DNA of 64,000 nucleotides from Piliocolobus tephrosceles (Eukaryota > Chordata > Mammalia > Primates > Cercopithecidae): the NCBI RefSeq assembly GCF_002776525.5, contig NC_045443.1, positions 37,782,567-37,846,566 on the forward strand, written 5' to 3'. Both the position numbers and the translations under genes were made by a program. Under the pieces are notes generated by a model, which had not been told where the DNA came from, made no database searches, and was given only the letters and a program-made list of their open reading frames with translations. Each line of letters opens with the position of its first letter. Within the stretch, counting starts at the first letter, position 1. This document shows positions 1 to 11,925 of this stretch, in pieces.

Positions 1-430
1 CTATTCTTTTTACTTATGTTTGAAAATTTAAATAGAAAAAAATTAATAAGTAAAATAATAGCATATCATATATGAAGAAGCACCACATCTACTTACCAAA
101 CAGTGAACCTAAATCCAGTTATCTAATCTATTAAGCACTACCTTGGAAACAGCTTGACCTGGTGAAATTAGGGCTATATACTACCTATGGAGCCTTCCAC
201 AAACAGTTTAATGTAAAATCTCAAGGTCCTTATTTCTAAAATGGGAATATTAATAGTAAATCTTTGGGGAGTATTACTTCTGGAACTCAGAATTGAAAAG
301 GAGATAGTCCTAGTTTCATTATTAGGGCTATTAAATTATAAATATAATTATAGAAATTGAATAGGAAAATGTATGTAAAGTAGCTAGCACATTGCTAGAC
401 ATTTAAAAACATTCAATAAATTTGATTTGG

Positions 431-574
431 TAATAGTAGGAGTTCAGTAGTAGTATCAGTAATGGCAGTAAGAATAGTAGAAGTTATAGTAGCCATTTTA
501 ATAGTAATAGTAGCAGTTTTAGTAGTATTAATAGCGATACTAGCAATACTAGTGGCTATAGTTATAGTAGTTTT
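431..574. repeat. Degenerate TAG/GTA trinucleotide tract
   Basis: About 145 bases dominated by irregular copies of TAG, GTA and AAT triplets (for example agtagtagtatcagtaa). Read on the minus strand this gives a threonine/isoleucine-rich open frame, which is a by-product of the triplet periodicity and not a gene. Confidence 0.75.
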
Positions 575-696
575 GTGTCTTCCTCTGTAAAATACAGTGA
601 TGTATCTCATAGGGTTGTTATTAAGTCAGTTCACATTTATATTTATAACAACCTTTGACACCTAGTTAACCCTAACTAAATATCTGCTATTAGTAG

Positions 697-722
697 GGTT
701 GGTGGTGGTGGTGGCGGTGGTA
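697..722 (+). repeat. Short (GGT)n trinucleotide repeat
   Basis: Run of ggt units interrupted once by ggc, too short to call more than a simple repeat. Confidence 0.8.
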
Positions 723-2479
723 ATGTTTGCAGTTGGATATGACATATTTGCTATATTATTTTTGCTTTCTCTAACAAGCCAAAAGTAAAGAAGAAAAGTT
801 TTGTTTCATGGATATAGCATATATCAGACATATTTAATTTTTTTTTTTTTATAAAACATATTCTTTAAAGGATGCACTTCTTTCCAAACTTCTATATCTT
901 TCCCTTTACTCTGAACTTGAATGGAACAAATTATTTAAGTGACAATTATGAGCTCTAAGTTTTATCTAGACCTTTTCTGTACCATATAGAATCTTTGTTA
1001 ACTAGGATTAATTTGATTTGTTAATACAACATAATCATTGAGACTCATTTACATTGAAGAAATGATTTTGCAGTTAGTTTATGGGGGAAGGTGAAGGATG
1101 GGCTGGGTATTTATATGTTGGAAGTCTTTTGATTTAAACTTGGGAAACTTCTAAGTGGTCAACCACATATACACTTTGGAACATCCCTGAGTTTTGCTAT
1201 CACAATTTCCAGTATGTGATTCAACTCTCCTCATATGAAGGGAAGAATTTTGTAATTGAGCCAAGCTGTGGTTTTTAGTAAAAATATAGTGAGCATTCGT
1301 ATCTAATTTGTGGCCAGAATGTGCTGAGGCCCATGATCTTTACTTGCTTTGTAAGCGTTCTGCCAACCACTGAGAACCTCAACTTCTCCTGAGGTATGGA
1401 AAGTGCTAGTAGTATTTATAAAAACTTTAGGGGTGCTTTCATACATGCACAACTATATTGGGAATGATACTTTATAATTTTTCTTCTTTCCTTCTGAGAA
1501 GTTTTATTGCTACGTGTTCACCAAATGTAGAACCAGTGAGAATAAACATTATAGTTGCTTCTTACTGCTTTATGCAAGTGGGCTTATTAATAAGAGTTAA
1601 TTTTCAAACAAATTTAATGTTAAACTTTTAAATTAGTTTAATTAAAAGTCGTAAAAGAGTTTAGTGTGAAAATTAATAAATATAAAATTAGCATCATGTA
1701 TTTTAGGATATAAAATAGTTTGTGCTTTTCATTACATGTGACAGTATAAGAAGAATGACCACATTATTCCTATCAGAATAAAATAACCAAATGTATAAAC
1801 AGCACCATGTTTTAAAGAGAGTTTAGGGAAAAAAGATAGCAATTTCATTAAGAAAGAAAGAAGATTAGATATATCACATAAATATTTTTAAAAGGGCAAT
1901 TATGATACCACAATATGTTTATTTTTATATTACTTTCTGCCCTCAATTTTTTGTTGTAAAGTTGAATGAAGAAACATTTTAAATTGCTAAGGTGATTTTT
2001 TTGAAAATTCAAATCTAATGACATGACTCTTTGAAAGAGTGGGAGTTTAGTAATAGGATTATCTTTCAATTAGACACCAAAGCAACCAAAGTACTGAGTT
2101 CATTTAATGAATAAATACAAAAAAAGTGCTTTTTACTTATATGCAGACATTATTCTTTCCAAATATTACTATTATGCTGTGTCATAATAGTTGAAAGATT
2201 TTACTTAATACATTTATATTATTGAATATTTAGTATCAAGTGCATTTCAATTAAGGATGTCAAGATATATCGAAACAGTCTATTTAACAAACATATGTTT
2301 ATTTTATTTTATCATAATTATTTTATATTTTACTTTTCCTACTAAAACATTACTTAGACATATATATCAATTAACTTTTATGATAGTTCAAGAAAAACTC
2401 ATATTTACTTTCTCTATATATGAGTCTTACTCTCTGCTTACCTCAAAAAAATTTAAATATAAGTAATAAAATAACATAT

Positions 2480-3300
2480 TTTACTTCCTTTGTTAGATGA
2501 ATTCTATTGAGTATGGTATAAGAAGTTAGGCCAGCTGCAAAGTTGGGCACAGTCCCCAAAACCACCCTCACTTCTGACACCAACTGCAAGTTCAAGGGGT
2601 GGTAAAAACCACCCTCAGTTTCCATGCTTCGCTAGAAGTGATTCACAGAACTCACTTAAAGCTATTATACACACAGGTACAGCTTCTTATAGGAAAAGGA
2701 TACAAATTAAAGTTAGCCAAAGGAAAAAGCACACAGGGCAGAGTCAAGAAGCACAAAACACAGAGCTTCTATTGTCTTCTCCCCATGCTGTTAAAATGCA
2801 TTACTCTGACTGCTCTGACGTGTGGCAGTGTGTTTGAAGTACTGCCAACCAGCAAAGCTCACTGAGCCTTTCTGTCCAGAGGTTTTGGGGGGACCTCATC
2901 AACTAGACATGATTGATAGACTCACTGCTCACATGGTTAGTCTCAGTCTCTGGGTTGACTGATACCACATGAATCAAATCCTGTACTCTAAGTCAAAATG
3001 TCCTATTTGTGGCATGACCAGGCCCTTCTCTAAGACTCTACAGGTGTAGTTAACTCTTGCCCTAAATCACATGGTTGAATTTTCCAGTATGACCCAACTC
3101 CTACTCTATGACCAGACCCAGCTTGAAGACTATACAGGTGTGGCTAACCCATACTCTAAATCATATGATTGGACTATCCTGTATGACCCAAGACCTCCCA
3201 AGCAAAGAAAGACATTATAGAGATTACCTTCTAGAAGCTGAGGGCAATGGCAAGACCTCTCTTTGGGCAAGACCAAATTCTTTACTACACATAGGGGTTG
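2480..3300 (-). mobile_element. Diverged LTR-like interspersed repeat, family not certain
   Basis: The block beginning near the phrase accaccctcacttctgacac and continuing through cagaactcacttaaagctat resembles the 3' half of a class III (ERVL-type) LTR in minus orientation, as I remember such elements. It is followed by an internally duplicated stretch (3015-3096 and 3109-3190). No flanking duplication or internal retroviral sequence was found. It could instead be another ancient medium-reiteration repeat. Short open frames across it are not convincing genes. Confidence 0.45.
3015..3190 (+). repeat. Tandem duplication of about 94 bases, diverged
   Basis: Two 82-base copies, 3015-3096 and 3109-3190, both run from tgacca(g) through acaggtgt(a/g)(g)(t/c)taac and cta(a)atca(c/t)at to tatgaccca. 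They differ at roughly a quarter of positions by eye, so the duplication is old. Confidence 0.7.
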
Positions 3301-3584
3301 GAAAGGTTAGATGTTCAGTTTTCTTGTATGTTAGTGATATTGTTTTGTCTATAAATTTTCACATCTTCCCAATAACCTTTCATTTTCTTATGAAATTAGT
3401 GTATAGATATTTGAAATATATCATTCCTGGTAGTTTATCTCACAGATATGGACAGCAATAGGTTTTCCCAAGTCAGTTATTTTATCTTATAACATTATCA
3501 TTCTCATACCTGAAAAAAACATTTGAAATTACTAAAAGGATGTCTATTGAATAAAAACACTTTAGATTATTTTAATGTATCTAT

Positions 3585-3715
3585 TCAATATTTATTTGTT
3601 GAATTCTCTTATATGTCAGATATTACATTAAGTACTTAGTATGTAATAATGAATAAGACCTGGTTCTTTCCTTAAGGAATTACAGTCTAGTGGAAGAAAT
3701 CAATAGTGACATGAT
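3585..3715 (+). mobile_element. L2-like LINE 3' fragment
   Basis: The arrangement tatttgttgaa ... aataagacctggttc ... ggaattacagtctagtgg follows the L2 3' end theme (bodies of size changes, then 'gagcttacagtctagtgg'). The assignment rests on remembered consensus phrases only. Confidence 0.45.
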
Positions 3716-4365
3716 TACAGTAGAAAGGGATAGTTACAATGAAAATGTACAAAGGGCAGTAACTAATCCAGCCTTACAATTTCAGAAATGGGAGGGGTAC
3801 CCAAAATGTGGGTTGAACGTTCATAGCCAATTAATGGAAGTGGGAGGTGGGGCAATCCAGGCCATGCAAGTGATATATGCAAAGGTTTGCTGTGAAAGCA
3901 CATAGCAAAGTATATCCTATTTACCGTGGGTGGGGCTCAGGAGTTAGGTGCAGGGGTAATCTATGGAGGTTGAAGGTGTGTGTACTTCACTCTTACACAA
4001 GAAAAGCCTCATTATGTGTTTAGTAAATGCTGTCACTGCCATTGGTTAAATGTACTTGCTAACACAATTCTGAATGTAGCTAAAAAGAGGTGAATATGTA
4101 TTATCTTAAGAGCATATACCAAAATTCTAGACAATTTGACAACTTCATTCAAACAAGATATATTTAGTGTGATTATTTGCCTGGCACTATGCTGGACTTG
4201 AGAAGACAGCGCATGCAGCTGTATACATATACAACACAGGGATACAACATGTCTGCTAAATAAATCAGACGTATTTCCTCACATCAAACTTACAGTCGGC
4301 CAGGGAGACCAACTTCAACCACATAATCACACAAGTGTTTAACTGCATTTAAGATGTGTAATATG

Positions 4366-4643
4366 GGCCGGGCGTGGTGGCTCAAGCCTGTAATCCCAGA
4401 ACTTTGGGAGGCCGAGACGGGTGGATCACGAGGTCAGGAGATCGAGACCATCCTGGCCTACACGGTGAAACCCCGTCTCTACTAAAAAATACAAAAAACT
4501 AGCCGGGCGAGATGGCGGGCGCCTGTAGTCCCAGCTACTCGGGAGGCTGAGGCAGGAGAATGGCGTGAACCCGGGAGGCGGAGCTTGCAGTGAGCCGAGA
4601 TCACGCCTCTGCACTCCAGCCTGGGCGACAGAGCGAGACTCCG

Positions 4644-4694
<51 letters not shown>
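4366..4694 (+). mobile_element. Young AluY, AluYR-like, with 48-A tail
   Basis: Full-length Alu starting ggccgggcgtggtggctcaa, with both monomers, A and B box region, middle A-rich linker and an uninterrupted 48-base A tail (4647-4694). It is flanked by a perfect 15-base target duplication, aagatgtgtaatatg (4351-4365 and 4693-4707; the last two tail A bases overlap the repeat). The variants ctcaagcctg, gagacggg and aaaaaactagccgggcga are those I associate with Old World monkey AluYR elements. The long pure tail and perfect duplication indicate recent insertion. Confidence 0.93.
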
Positions 4695-4696
<2 letters not shown>

Positions 4697-4707
4697 TGTG
4701 TAATATG

Positions 4708-5884
4708 ACATAAGTTTCATGGTAGTGTAATAAAATACAGAAAGGGGACCTGCCTAGTCCACAGAAAAGGTAAAGGCTTGCTGGAGAAAATGATTTGATC
4801 TGGTATTGGGTAGAGGTGAAGGTGATAAGGGAGAGGGTATTGAGGTTATGAGGGGTATGAATCACAATTCCAAAAGACAAGACAATGTGGTGAACCAGAG
4901 ATTGAAGAGAACAAGATGCATTTGCAGTCCTAAAAAGAGAATGTTCTTCCTGGAGAGCAGAGTGTGAGTGAGATGGCACACTAGCTGAGCTGGAGCATCA
5001 GATAAAGCCTAGAGAATGGAATCAAGTTGGCTACAATAATGCTATGGCTTTTGTCCCAGAAAAGGGAAATTTTAAAGGTTTCAGTTTATCTGCTTTTATG
5101 GAAACAAGTGAGTTGGGCCTACCTGCATTTTTAAGAGGTTATTCTAGGTAACCAATAGAGAAAATAATAGGGTGGAACAGTGGTAGAAGCAGTGATCAAA
5201 TAAGATGTAGGGGTTCAGGTGAGAGATGTGGGGAGTTTGGATAAGAGGCAGTCATGATGGAAAGAATGGATAAATTCAAGAATTTATGATGCGTTTATAA
5301 GAAAGTTGAAGAGAGGGAGGAGTTAAGAATATCCTAGAAGTTCCTGGAAATTCAGATGACTAGAAAAAAATGAGTATTTGGGGAAGGAAAGCCAAATGCT
5401 ATCAAGAAGTCAAGTAAGACGAGTTGAAGCAGTGGGACTCAGATGAGAACTGATTGAAGAGTAAGAAATGAAGAAATGGAAAAACTAAAAACCGAATAGA
5501 TATTGTCAGAATCCAAGCAAAAATCAATCCAACAGCTTAATATGAGAAAATAAGAATTATTTATTTACAAGAGAAAGAAGAGAAGACAGAAATAAGAGAT
5601 TGGTAGTAGCAGTGGCTGCCAACAAGATGACAGAGCACTGGGAGAGGTGAAGGTCACTGGGAAATTCCAAGTAAATTTACGGCCAACAGGACTTTTACAC
5701 ACAGAAGTATACAGTGGATGATACTTTTCAAGGTTGATTTGCCCTACTTATTTTTGATATAACCAGTTCTAGCTCCTTCAATTTTTCAGTAAACTCACTT
5801 TACTAGATAACACTTCATACTATTTGGTTTTATGATAAAATAGAGAAAGCGCTGAATTTCTAGTCTGGAACTCCTTGGTATGAC
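4708..5884. other. Intronic sequence, purine-rich, no gene seen
   Basis: The plus strand is rich in A and G (many gaa/aag/gag words). No splice-flanked open frame or recognised repeat could be assigned. It may be an eroded ancient repeat. Confidence 0.45.
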
Positions 5885-5905
5885 ATAAATAAATAAATAA
5901 ATGAA

Positions 5906-5944
<39 letters not shown>
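5885..5944 (+). repeat. (AAAT)n microsatellite
   Basis: About fifteen tetranucleotide units of aaat/aata with one g interruption. Long enough to be length-polymorphic. Confidence 0.93.
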
Positions 5945-6454
5945 CAGACTAAGAAGACAGAAGGAAAAAACTCCCCTATTCCAGGAATTTGTAGAAATCT
6001 TGGGAACTGTTTCAATTTTTGGCCAATCTATACCTCAATGGATCAGAAGATCTCAACCGACATTAAATTAAGACTGGCTAATATCAGGGAATAAAGTGTG
6101 TGGCCACTGATCAGTTCTTTATGTGGGGATATTAGTATTTTATTTCAACCAACTATACCAATATGCTCGCTCAGCTATTATTCTTAACCTCATTAATCTA
6201 GCATGGTATGCAAACCCAAATGTTTTCCAAGAACTGGAGGGAACATAATATGTGAAGAGGCTATTGGTAGAACCTATAGTGAAGCAAAACATTCACTCCA
6301 TGTTCAGGCATGATACATCATAGGTATCTAGATACTTATGACTGAAATGGTAAATCAATATTTTTGATTCACAGGAAAACCAAATGTCCATTTAAAAATT
6401 GAGTTTTCCAAGTTTTCATTCTAAGAAAATATCTTGGAGATAATTAACATGAAC

Positions 6455-6740
6455 TTTGACATGCTCCCGGTACCATACAAGCTGAGTGACCTTAGTTATT
6501 TTGGTTAAATTACTTGGATTCTCTAAGTATCACTTTTATTGTTAATTAAGTGGACATAATAAGACCTATCTCATAGGGCAGTTCTCAAAAAAGGATTGAA
6601 TAAAAGTGTGTGTGTGTGTGTGTATGTGTGTGTATATATGTATATGTATGTATGTGTGTATATGTGTGCATGTGTGTATGTATGCATATACTTGCACAGA
6701 CCAGGACCTGGTATAGAGTAGGCATTCAATAACCATTAGA
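6455..6740 (-). mobile_element. MIR element in minus orientation, split by a TG microsatellite
   Basis: The left part (…ctgagtgacctt…ttacttggattctc…cataataagacctatctcatagggc) and the right part after the microsatellite (ggacctggtatagagtaggcattcaataa) are in the order expected of one minus-strand MIR. The TG/TA tract at 6606-6690 lies between them. Confidence 0.6.
6606..6690 (+). repeat. Compound (TG)n/(TATG)n microsatellite
   Basis: An alternating purine-pyrimidine tract of tg units with interspersed ta and ca steps. It can adopt Z-DNA-like structure in principle and sits inside a MIR. Confidence 0.92.
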
Positions 6741-7374
6741 TACTTTTGGAAATTACATTGAAATGGTGTCTCATCATCACAGCAAAATTTTCTCAAGACT
6801 CTCAAAAATATGTGTTGAAAACTCCTGGAGGCAATAGAATAGAGCATTGAACAAAACAAAAACTCTTGTTCTCACAGAACTTATAATTTGGCAACAGAGT
6901 ACTTGTTAGTAGAATTGTACATTTTCTCAATTTTTGCAAACTTTTCGTATCTTCGTAAAATGAACTATGGTGCATATTAAAACTAGTCAATTAGATCAGC
7001 TTTGTGAAACCAAATCAATCATTCTTCCAAACCATACAGCATTTGTTTGAACTCATTGATACTGAAAACTATGTTTATTAGACCTTCATGTTTCTCTTTA
7101 AGAGATATCAATGAAGTAATTTCATCCCTTGAGTTTCCCAATAGAATGTTAAAGATATGAAAGCTAAAAAAATACTTTATTAATAAATTATTCACTTTAT
7201 TTTTCAGTTGAGAAACTGAAGCCTAGAGCAAGGACATACAGTTAGCATGTCTAAAACACATTCTTTAAGTGGTGTTCATTTTGTCAGGGGAAAAAAACCT
7301 ACCTCTTCTAACTTAAATGCCATATAATTGGTGAAAAATGTACTGATTTGAATAATTGCTGTTTTTGCTAATAG

Positions 7375-7495
7375 CTGGATTCCAATGGGGAACTGCTCAT
7401 CCGAAACGCACAGCTGAAACATGCTGGAAGATACACATGCACTGCCCAGACAATTGTGGACAATTCTTCAGCTTCAGCTGACCTTGTAGTGAGAG
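7375..7495 (+). CDS. CNTN1: CNTN1 exon, end of immunoglobulin domain 6 (partial CDS)
   Basis: This 121-base exon is open in one frame (L-D-S-N-G-E-L-L-I-R...) and encodes 40 residues plus one base of the next codon. It contains the Ig signature AGRYTCTAQ, whose cysteine is the second disulfide cysteine of an I-set Ig domain, followed by the last strand ASADLVVR. The acceptor is ...gctaatag and the donor is AGAG|gtaaga. An N-S-S sequon lies just after the cysteine. The one leftover base joins the 28894 exon as a G-P-P codon run. The peptide matches contactin-1 better than its paralogs, as I remember them. Contactin-1 is a GPI-anchored neural adhesion protein with six Ig and four FnIII domains. 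It partners with CASPR and neurofascin at paranodes. The phase at the exon start cannot be proved because the previous exon lies outside the window. Confidence 0.93.
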
Positions 7496-8085
7496 GTAAG
7501 AGTTTCAACATTTTAAAATTACAAAACCAAAGGTATTTGACTTGCATAAACATGTATAATCTTCTGGTAACTCTAGTGCAAATTCTTATATATTTAGAGT
7601 CTCAATTCCATGCCTAAGAATGGAGATTAAGCTTCTTCCCATGCCTAAGAATGATCTATGCCAGACAAGTAGTAAACAATGCTGATTTTGTTTGTTTTAC
7701 TAACTACATCTTCTAGAAAGTTACACCACATACCTCCTACTAAATGTTTATGCTTTGAGACTTACCAAAAGCTCTCATTTCCTGCTAATACTTTTTAGTG
7801 TGTTGAGTATAGTGCTGTTTCCTTTTTTATTTCTCTGGAAAAATATATATACTGATGCTGTTTTTACTATAACCTCAAGTGTTATATATTTTTTGTCTTA
7901 GAGTGTAAAGTTAATTTATACATATATCATGTTTTTATTTGTTGCTGGTTTTCAAATTAGTGTTTTTGTTCTTATGAATAATATAATTGAGATTGTGATG
8001 GAATACACATTTATTAAAAATGCAACCCCTTTGCTACTGGCCATTGCCATAGCAGTAAGGCTGGCTGGGAACACAGCACACCTTG
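7496..8085. other. Intron start after the first exon, no gene seen
   Basis: Starts with the donor gtaagag. It includes a small local duplication of ccatgcctaagaatg (about 7609 and 7639). Nothing else was recognised. Confidence 0.6.
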
Positions 8086-8089
8086 CTTA

Positions 8090-8440
8090 AAATAAATAGT
8101 TAGCTCTTCACTGACTGCCCTTTAGCTTAGCACCCAACAAGTACCATGTGTTGACCCCAGCTTATTTACCTTTAATGTCTCACTTCATGTAGCCAACTCC
8201 AACCATCTAACTAATCCACAAAATTACCCTTTAACTTCCATGTCAGTTGCTTTATTCACAGTATTCCTTCCATGTCTTTTTCTTATCATTTGTTGCCCAA
8301 ATCTTATTCATCCTTCAAGGCCTAGCTAAAGTATATACTAAGTTCATGAATCCTTCTCTTAATTTCCCCAATATGAGCTCCTATCTTCTGAATTTTCATA
8401 ACATACATTGCTTTCTCTCATATGTTTTATAAGCAATCGG
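8090..8440 (+). mobile_element. L2-like LINE 3' region
   Basis: Phrases such as ttattcatccttcaaggcctagc and aatccttctcttaatttcc, followed by a short ORF-less region with ttgctttctctcatatgtt, parallel the 3' part of L2 as I remember it. It is well diverged. Confidence 0.5.
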
Positions 8441-8449
8441 TACACAGTT

Positions 8450-11445
8450 AGCTCCTCTAAGTTGTAAAATTCATATACGTATTTTTTTAGTGAATGGCAG
8501 AGTTCCTTTGCATTGTTTCATAACTCTCTTTCTTTCTGTCTCAGTGTCAGTTAAAGTTACTATTTTTTCACATTTCACCTACTAAAAATATTTATTGAAC
8601 ATTAATTGCATATTTTGCCTTTGCTTTTCATGCTATTGGAGAAATAGGCAATAAAATGATATTTGTGGCTTAATTCCGCTTCCACACCTGAGTCAATATA
8701 ATTTCATTCAATCTCATGCAGCTCCTGCATTTCCCTCTAGAGCAATGTTAATATGGGGTCCCTAAGCAACACAGGGCAAATGCTGAAAACCCTTTTACTC
8801 CATTTGAATATATTCTCCAATAGAGTTATAAGAAGTCTAGTTGAAGTTTCTTCATCAGAATGAACTTGGAAATACATTCCATAAACCACTTATTGAATAA
8901 TAACAAATAAAAATGAGACTACAAAATCCTAAGTCAAACAAAGTTCATTTAGGTTCAATATTTTCATTTAAAGTATTTTGTTATCTGGGACATTGATTGT
9001 TTTCAAGAATTATTAGGAAGAGGAATTAGAGGGATTAGTTCACTATTCTTCCTAGTCAGACCACTAGCTGTTAAGTCATTTCCAGAAGTAGCCAAAGTGT
9101 ATGTTTAATTGAAATTGCTTGCCTATGAAAATGATTAGCATTAATGTTGCAATAGGAGTTATGTCACAATGTGTGGACATCAATGTCTTCATATGATTAC
9201 ATGATTACATTTTAGTAAACTTACTGTCGTATTATCATAGAATGTAATATTCAGAGTGAAGAGGAATTTTACAGATAAAATGCAAGGGTAGTCATGATAC
9301 TGTCCACACATACTTAGGAAATTAATTATCATCACTATGTATATTTTTATAGAGAGTCAATAAAAAGAAGCTATAGCAGATATTATGCAGAAATAAAAAT
9401 GTATTTTCTTTTAGTCCCAGGAAAAATGCCTTAAAGTGGCAGAACCTGGTGAGTGCATTCAGTAGAAATATGGTACAGCGTTTTAAGTCCTTGTACTATA
9501 ATAGGCTGCTAATAAAACCATACAGGTAAATGAAAATACTGCTTACCTCTGTTAAAGTCAGCAGAGTCATAACCATTCTTCAAACTTTCTTTCTAATAAT
9601 AGAAAAAGTATTTGTTTCATAGCAAAAGAAATTTGCAGTTGAAATAGTCAAATATATTTGACTATTGCAGAACTTGTGTCAAAAACATATATAAAGTAGA
9701 TGTTCTAATATGCTTTATATATTTAAACCAGAAGGTATACAATTAAACAGTTGGTTTGATTTTTTATAATAATGGTGAGTAATGTATAAGACATGCCCTG
9801 CTTTAAGTGATATTATTATTGGTCTATTTACTCATTTAATTATACTTTTGTATCTAGTTCAGGAAATCATAACCTGGAGTCTATGTACAGGCTTTAAGGG
9901 ATCCATGGACCTCCAGAAATTGTACATAAAATTCTATTTGTATGTACCTTTTCTTGGGAAAATGATTTGTAATTTTTGTAAGATTTCCGTAGCCAGCAAT
10001 GTCCCACAGGATTAAAAAGCTAATCTATTTTTTATTTCCCCATCTAGATGAAGACTCTCTAATAAAATAAATTGAAGAGATGATTATTCACTTCATGCAA
10101 AAGTATAAAAAACTAATAAATTTCATGTACTTAAATCTAATAGCACATTTAGATTGTGAATTGCTTTTAAAAGATTCAACTTGCATTCAACCCTTGAAAA
10201 TTACATGTTTATAAAAAATATTAAATATGCTATGTAGTAGACAGTAGACATCTATAAGAACTTTCCATATTTGAGATGGACTAATTTTAGTCCGTATTCA
10301 GATATTGGTAATCTGAACTGCAGCTGCTGAAATTAGTGCAATGAGAAGGATAATAAACAGAGTAGAGGGGAAAGCAATTTCATCTGAGGATCACTAAGAA
10401 ATTTTTTTATAACAAAACTAGTTCTGTGTATAAATGATTATGCCTTATCAATAGACTGAAACAAAACTATAAATATTTAGACATAATTAAGACTGTGGAT
10501 TTCTTTTAGCCTACATTACCCTGAAGGAAATAAATACATAGTAAGAACAGTGTTGCTGCCCTAATCAACATGTGTGTGTGAATGTGTGCATGCATTTGTA
10601 ATTGTGGGTGGGCAAGTGTGAGTATATGCATACAGCATGATGAAAGTAATTTATATCAGAAAAAAATGTGTTTTAGTTTATTCCTTGCCTTTTTAGTGTA
10701 TATTGAGCTTACAATGTAAGCAAATGGTTAAATCTGAATGCCTGTAAATATAAAACTGAAATTAAATATAGGAAAAATATAGTCAATGGAAAATGTAGCA
10801 TTGGATCTGATTTCTTGGGGCCTTTTACCGAGAGCAAATACTCCCGCTGTGTTTTTTGTGTCATGTATGGTAGCATTTAGAAATGAAGAAAGCAGTAGCA
10901 ATTGTCACCAAAGAAAAACAATCTGTAGAAAATGTCCCTGATAATCAGATATGAACTATTGTAATTCTGTAAAAGCATAAATGTGTACTCTTAGAAAGCT
11001 ATAGCACTTTAATTTGTTTACCATCTAACTGGGTCCAAAGATGCTTGAGGAAAAGAGGCCAGTAAAGTTACATGCATTGTCTGATCCTCCAGCTCTGCAA
11101 ACAACTTCAAATCACGAGATTCTATCGACCACGTAATTTTCACTTTTCTTTTCCAAAGTTGGCTTTTATATGAGTCATATCTGTTAACTTTGGCAATCTT
11201 TCTGTTAGTCTTTCTACAGTATAGAGATTATTTTTGTAAGAGTAAACTTTCTTCAAACACTATTGTCCAGGAGGTCTAACATATAAAATTGAAGATGAAG
11301 ATAAATAAATAAACATTTGTGTCCTCACAACCCTGGCAAAAGTAGATTATCTGCTCTGAAATAGGATACCTTCAACCCAGCCCCCTAAGGATTCTAACAA
11401 ATTTAAATAAATAAAATATGAATCTATATAAAAAATGAAAATTGA
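8450..11445. other. Intronic sequence, no gene or clear repeat recognised
   Basis: AT-rich intron. Short open frames (for example 9782-10015) have no splice signals in register, no recognisable domain and no codon bias. A TG-rich patch lies at about 10566-10632. Confidence 0.55.
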
Positions 11446-11448
11446 TGG

Positions 11449-11592
11449 CCACGTGTGGTGGCTCACAACTGCAAACCCAGCACTTTGGGAGGCCAAGGAG
11501 TGCAGATTGCTTCCAGACCAGCCTGAGCAACATGGCAAAAACCCATCTCTACCAAAAAAACAAAAATAAGCTAGGTATGGTTGCAAAAGATT
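11449..11592 (+). mobile_element. Truncated old Alu (left monomer)
   Basis: The sequence tggccacgtgtggtggctcaca ... cccagcactttgggaggcca ... gaccagcctgagcaacatgg ... aaaaacaaaaata is an Alu left monomer with many substitutions. The right monomer is missing. Confidence 0.85.
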
Positions 11593-11799
11593 AAAATGCT
11601 ATGCTTGATATGATGATATTTAAATAGTTTATAGAAGATTTTGTGAAAGTTAATTTTTTTCCTATGAAGAACACATATTGACATCAATTGGAAATAATGT
11701 TGTTGGCAGAAAGAGTAATTTCAGAATCACCCCTTTAAGACAGGGGTTTGTATAATATAGTTGAAGGAATTTAGAACTTAAATCACTATAGATTACTTA

Positions 11800-11925
11800 A
11801 TATTTAAAAGGCCTTAAATATGTTGCCTTATGTTTAAAATGTTTAAAATATTTATATTTTAAAATGTTAATATTAATATTTAAAATGTTAATATTTAAAG
11901 GCCTTAAATATGTTGCCTTATGTTG
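11800..11925 (+). repeat. Direct duplication with period of about 90 bases
   Basis: atatttaaa(a)ggccttaaatatgttgccttatgtt occurs at 11800 and again at 11891, separated by AT-rich sequence made of smaller atttaaaatgtt words. This is a local slippage or tandem duplication. Confidence 0.8.

Larger units (their letters stand above)
1..2470. other. Intronic sequence upstream of the first exon, no gene seen
   Basis: AT-rich intronic DNA. Apart from the TAG-rich and GGT tracts listed separately I recognise no repeat family, RNA gene or splice-flanked open frame. A short T run lies at about 838-850. Confidence 0.6.

Noticed and set aside
4426..4979. 165-codon minus-strand frame containing a phenylalanine run
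   Set aside because: It reads through the poly-A tail of an Alu in reverse and continues into Alu sequence. Such frames are common Alu by-products.
5885..5944. Regular spaced repeats as a possible CRISPR-like array
   Set aside because: It is a simple AAAT microsatellite in an eukaryotic intron. There are no spacers or cas genes anywhere in the window.
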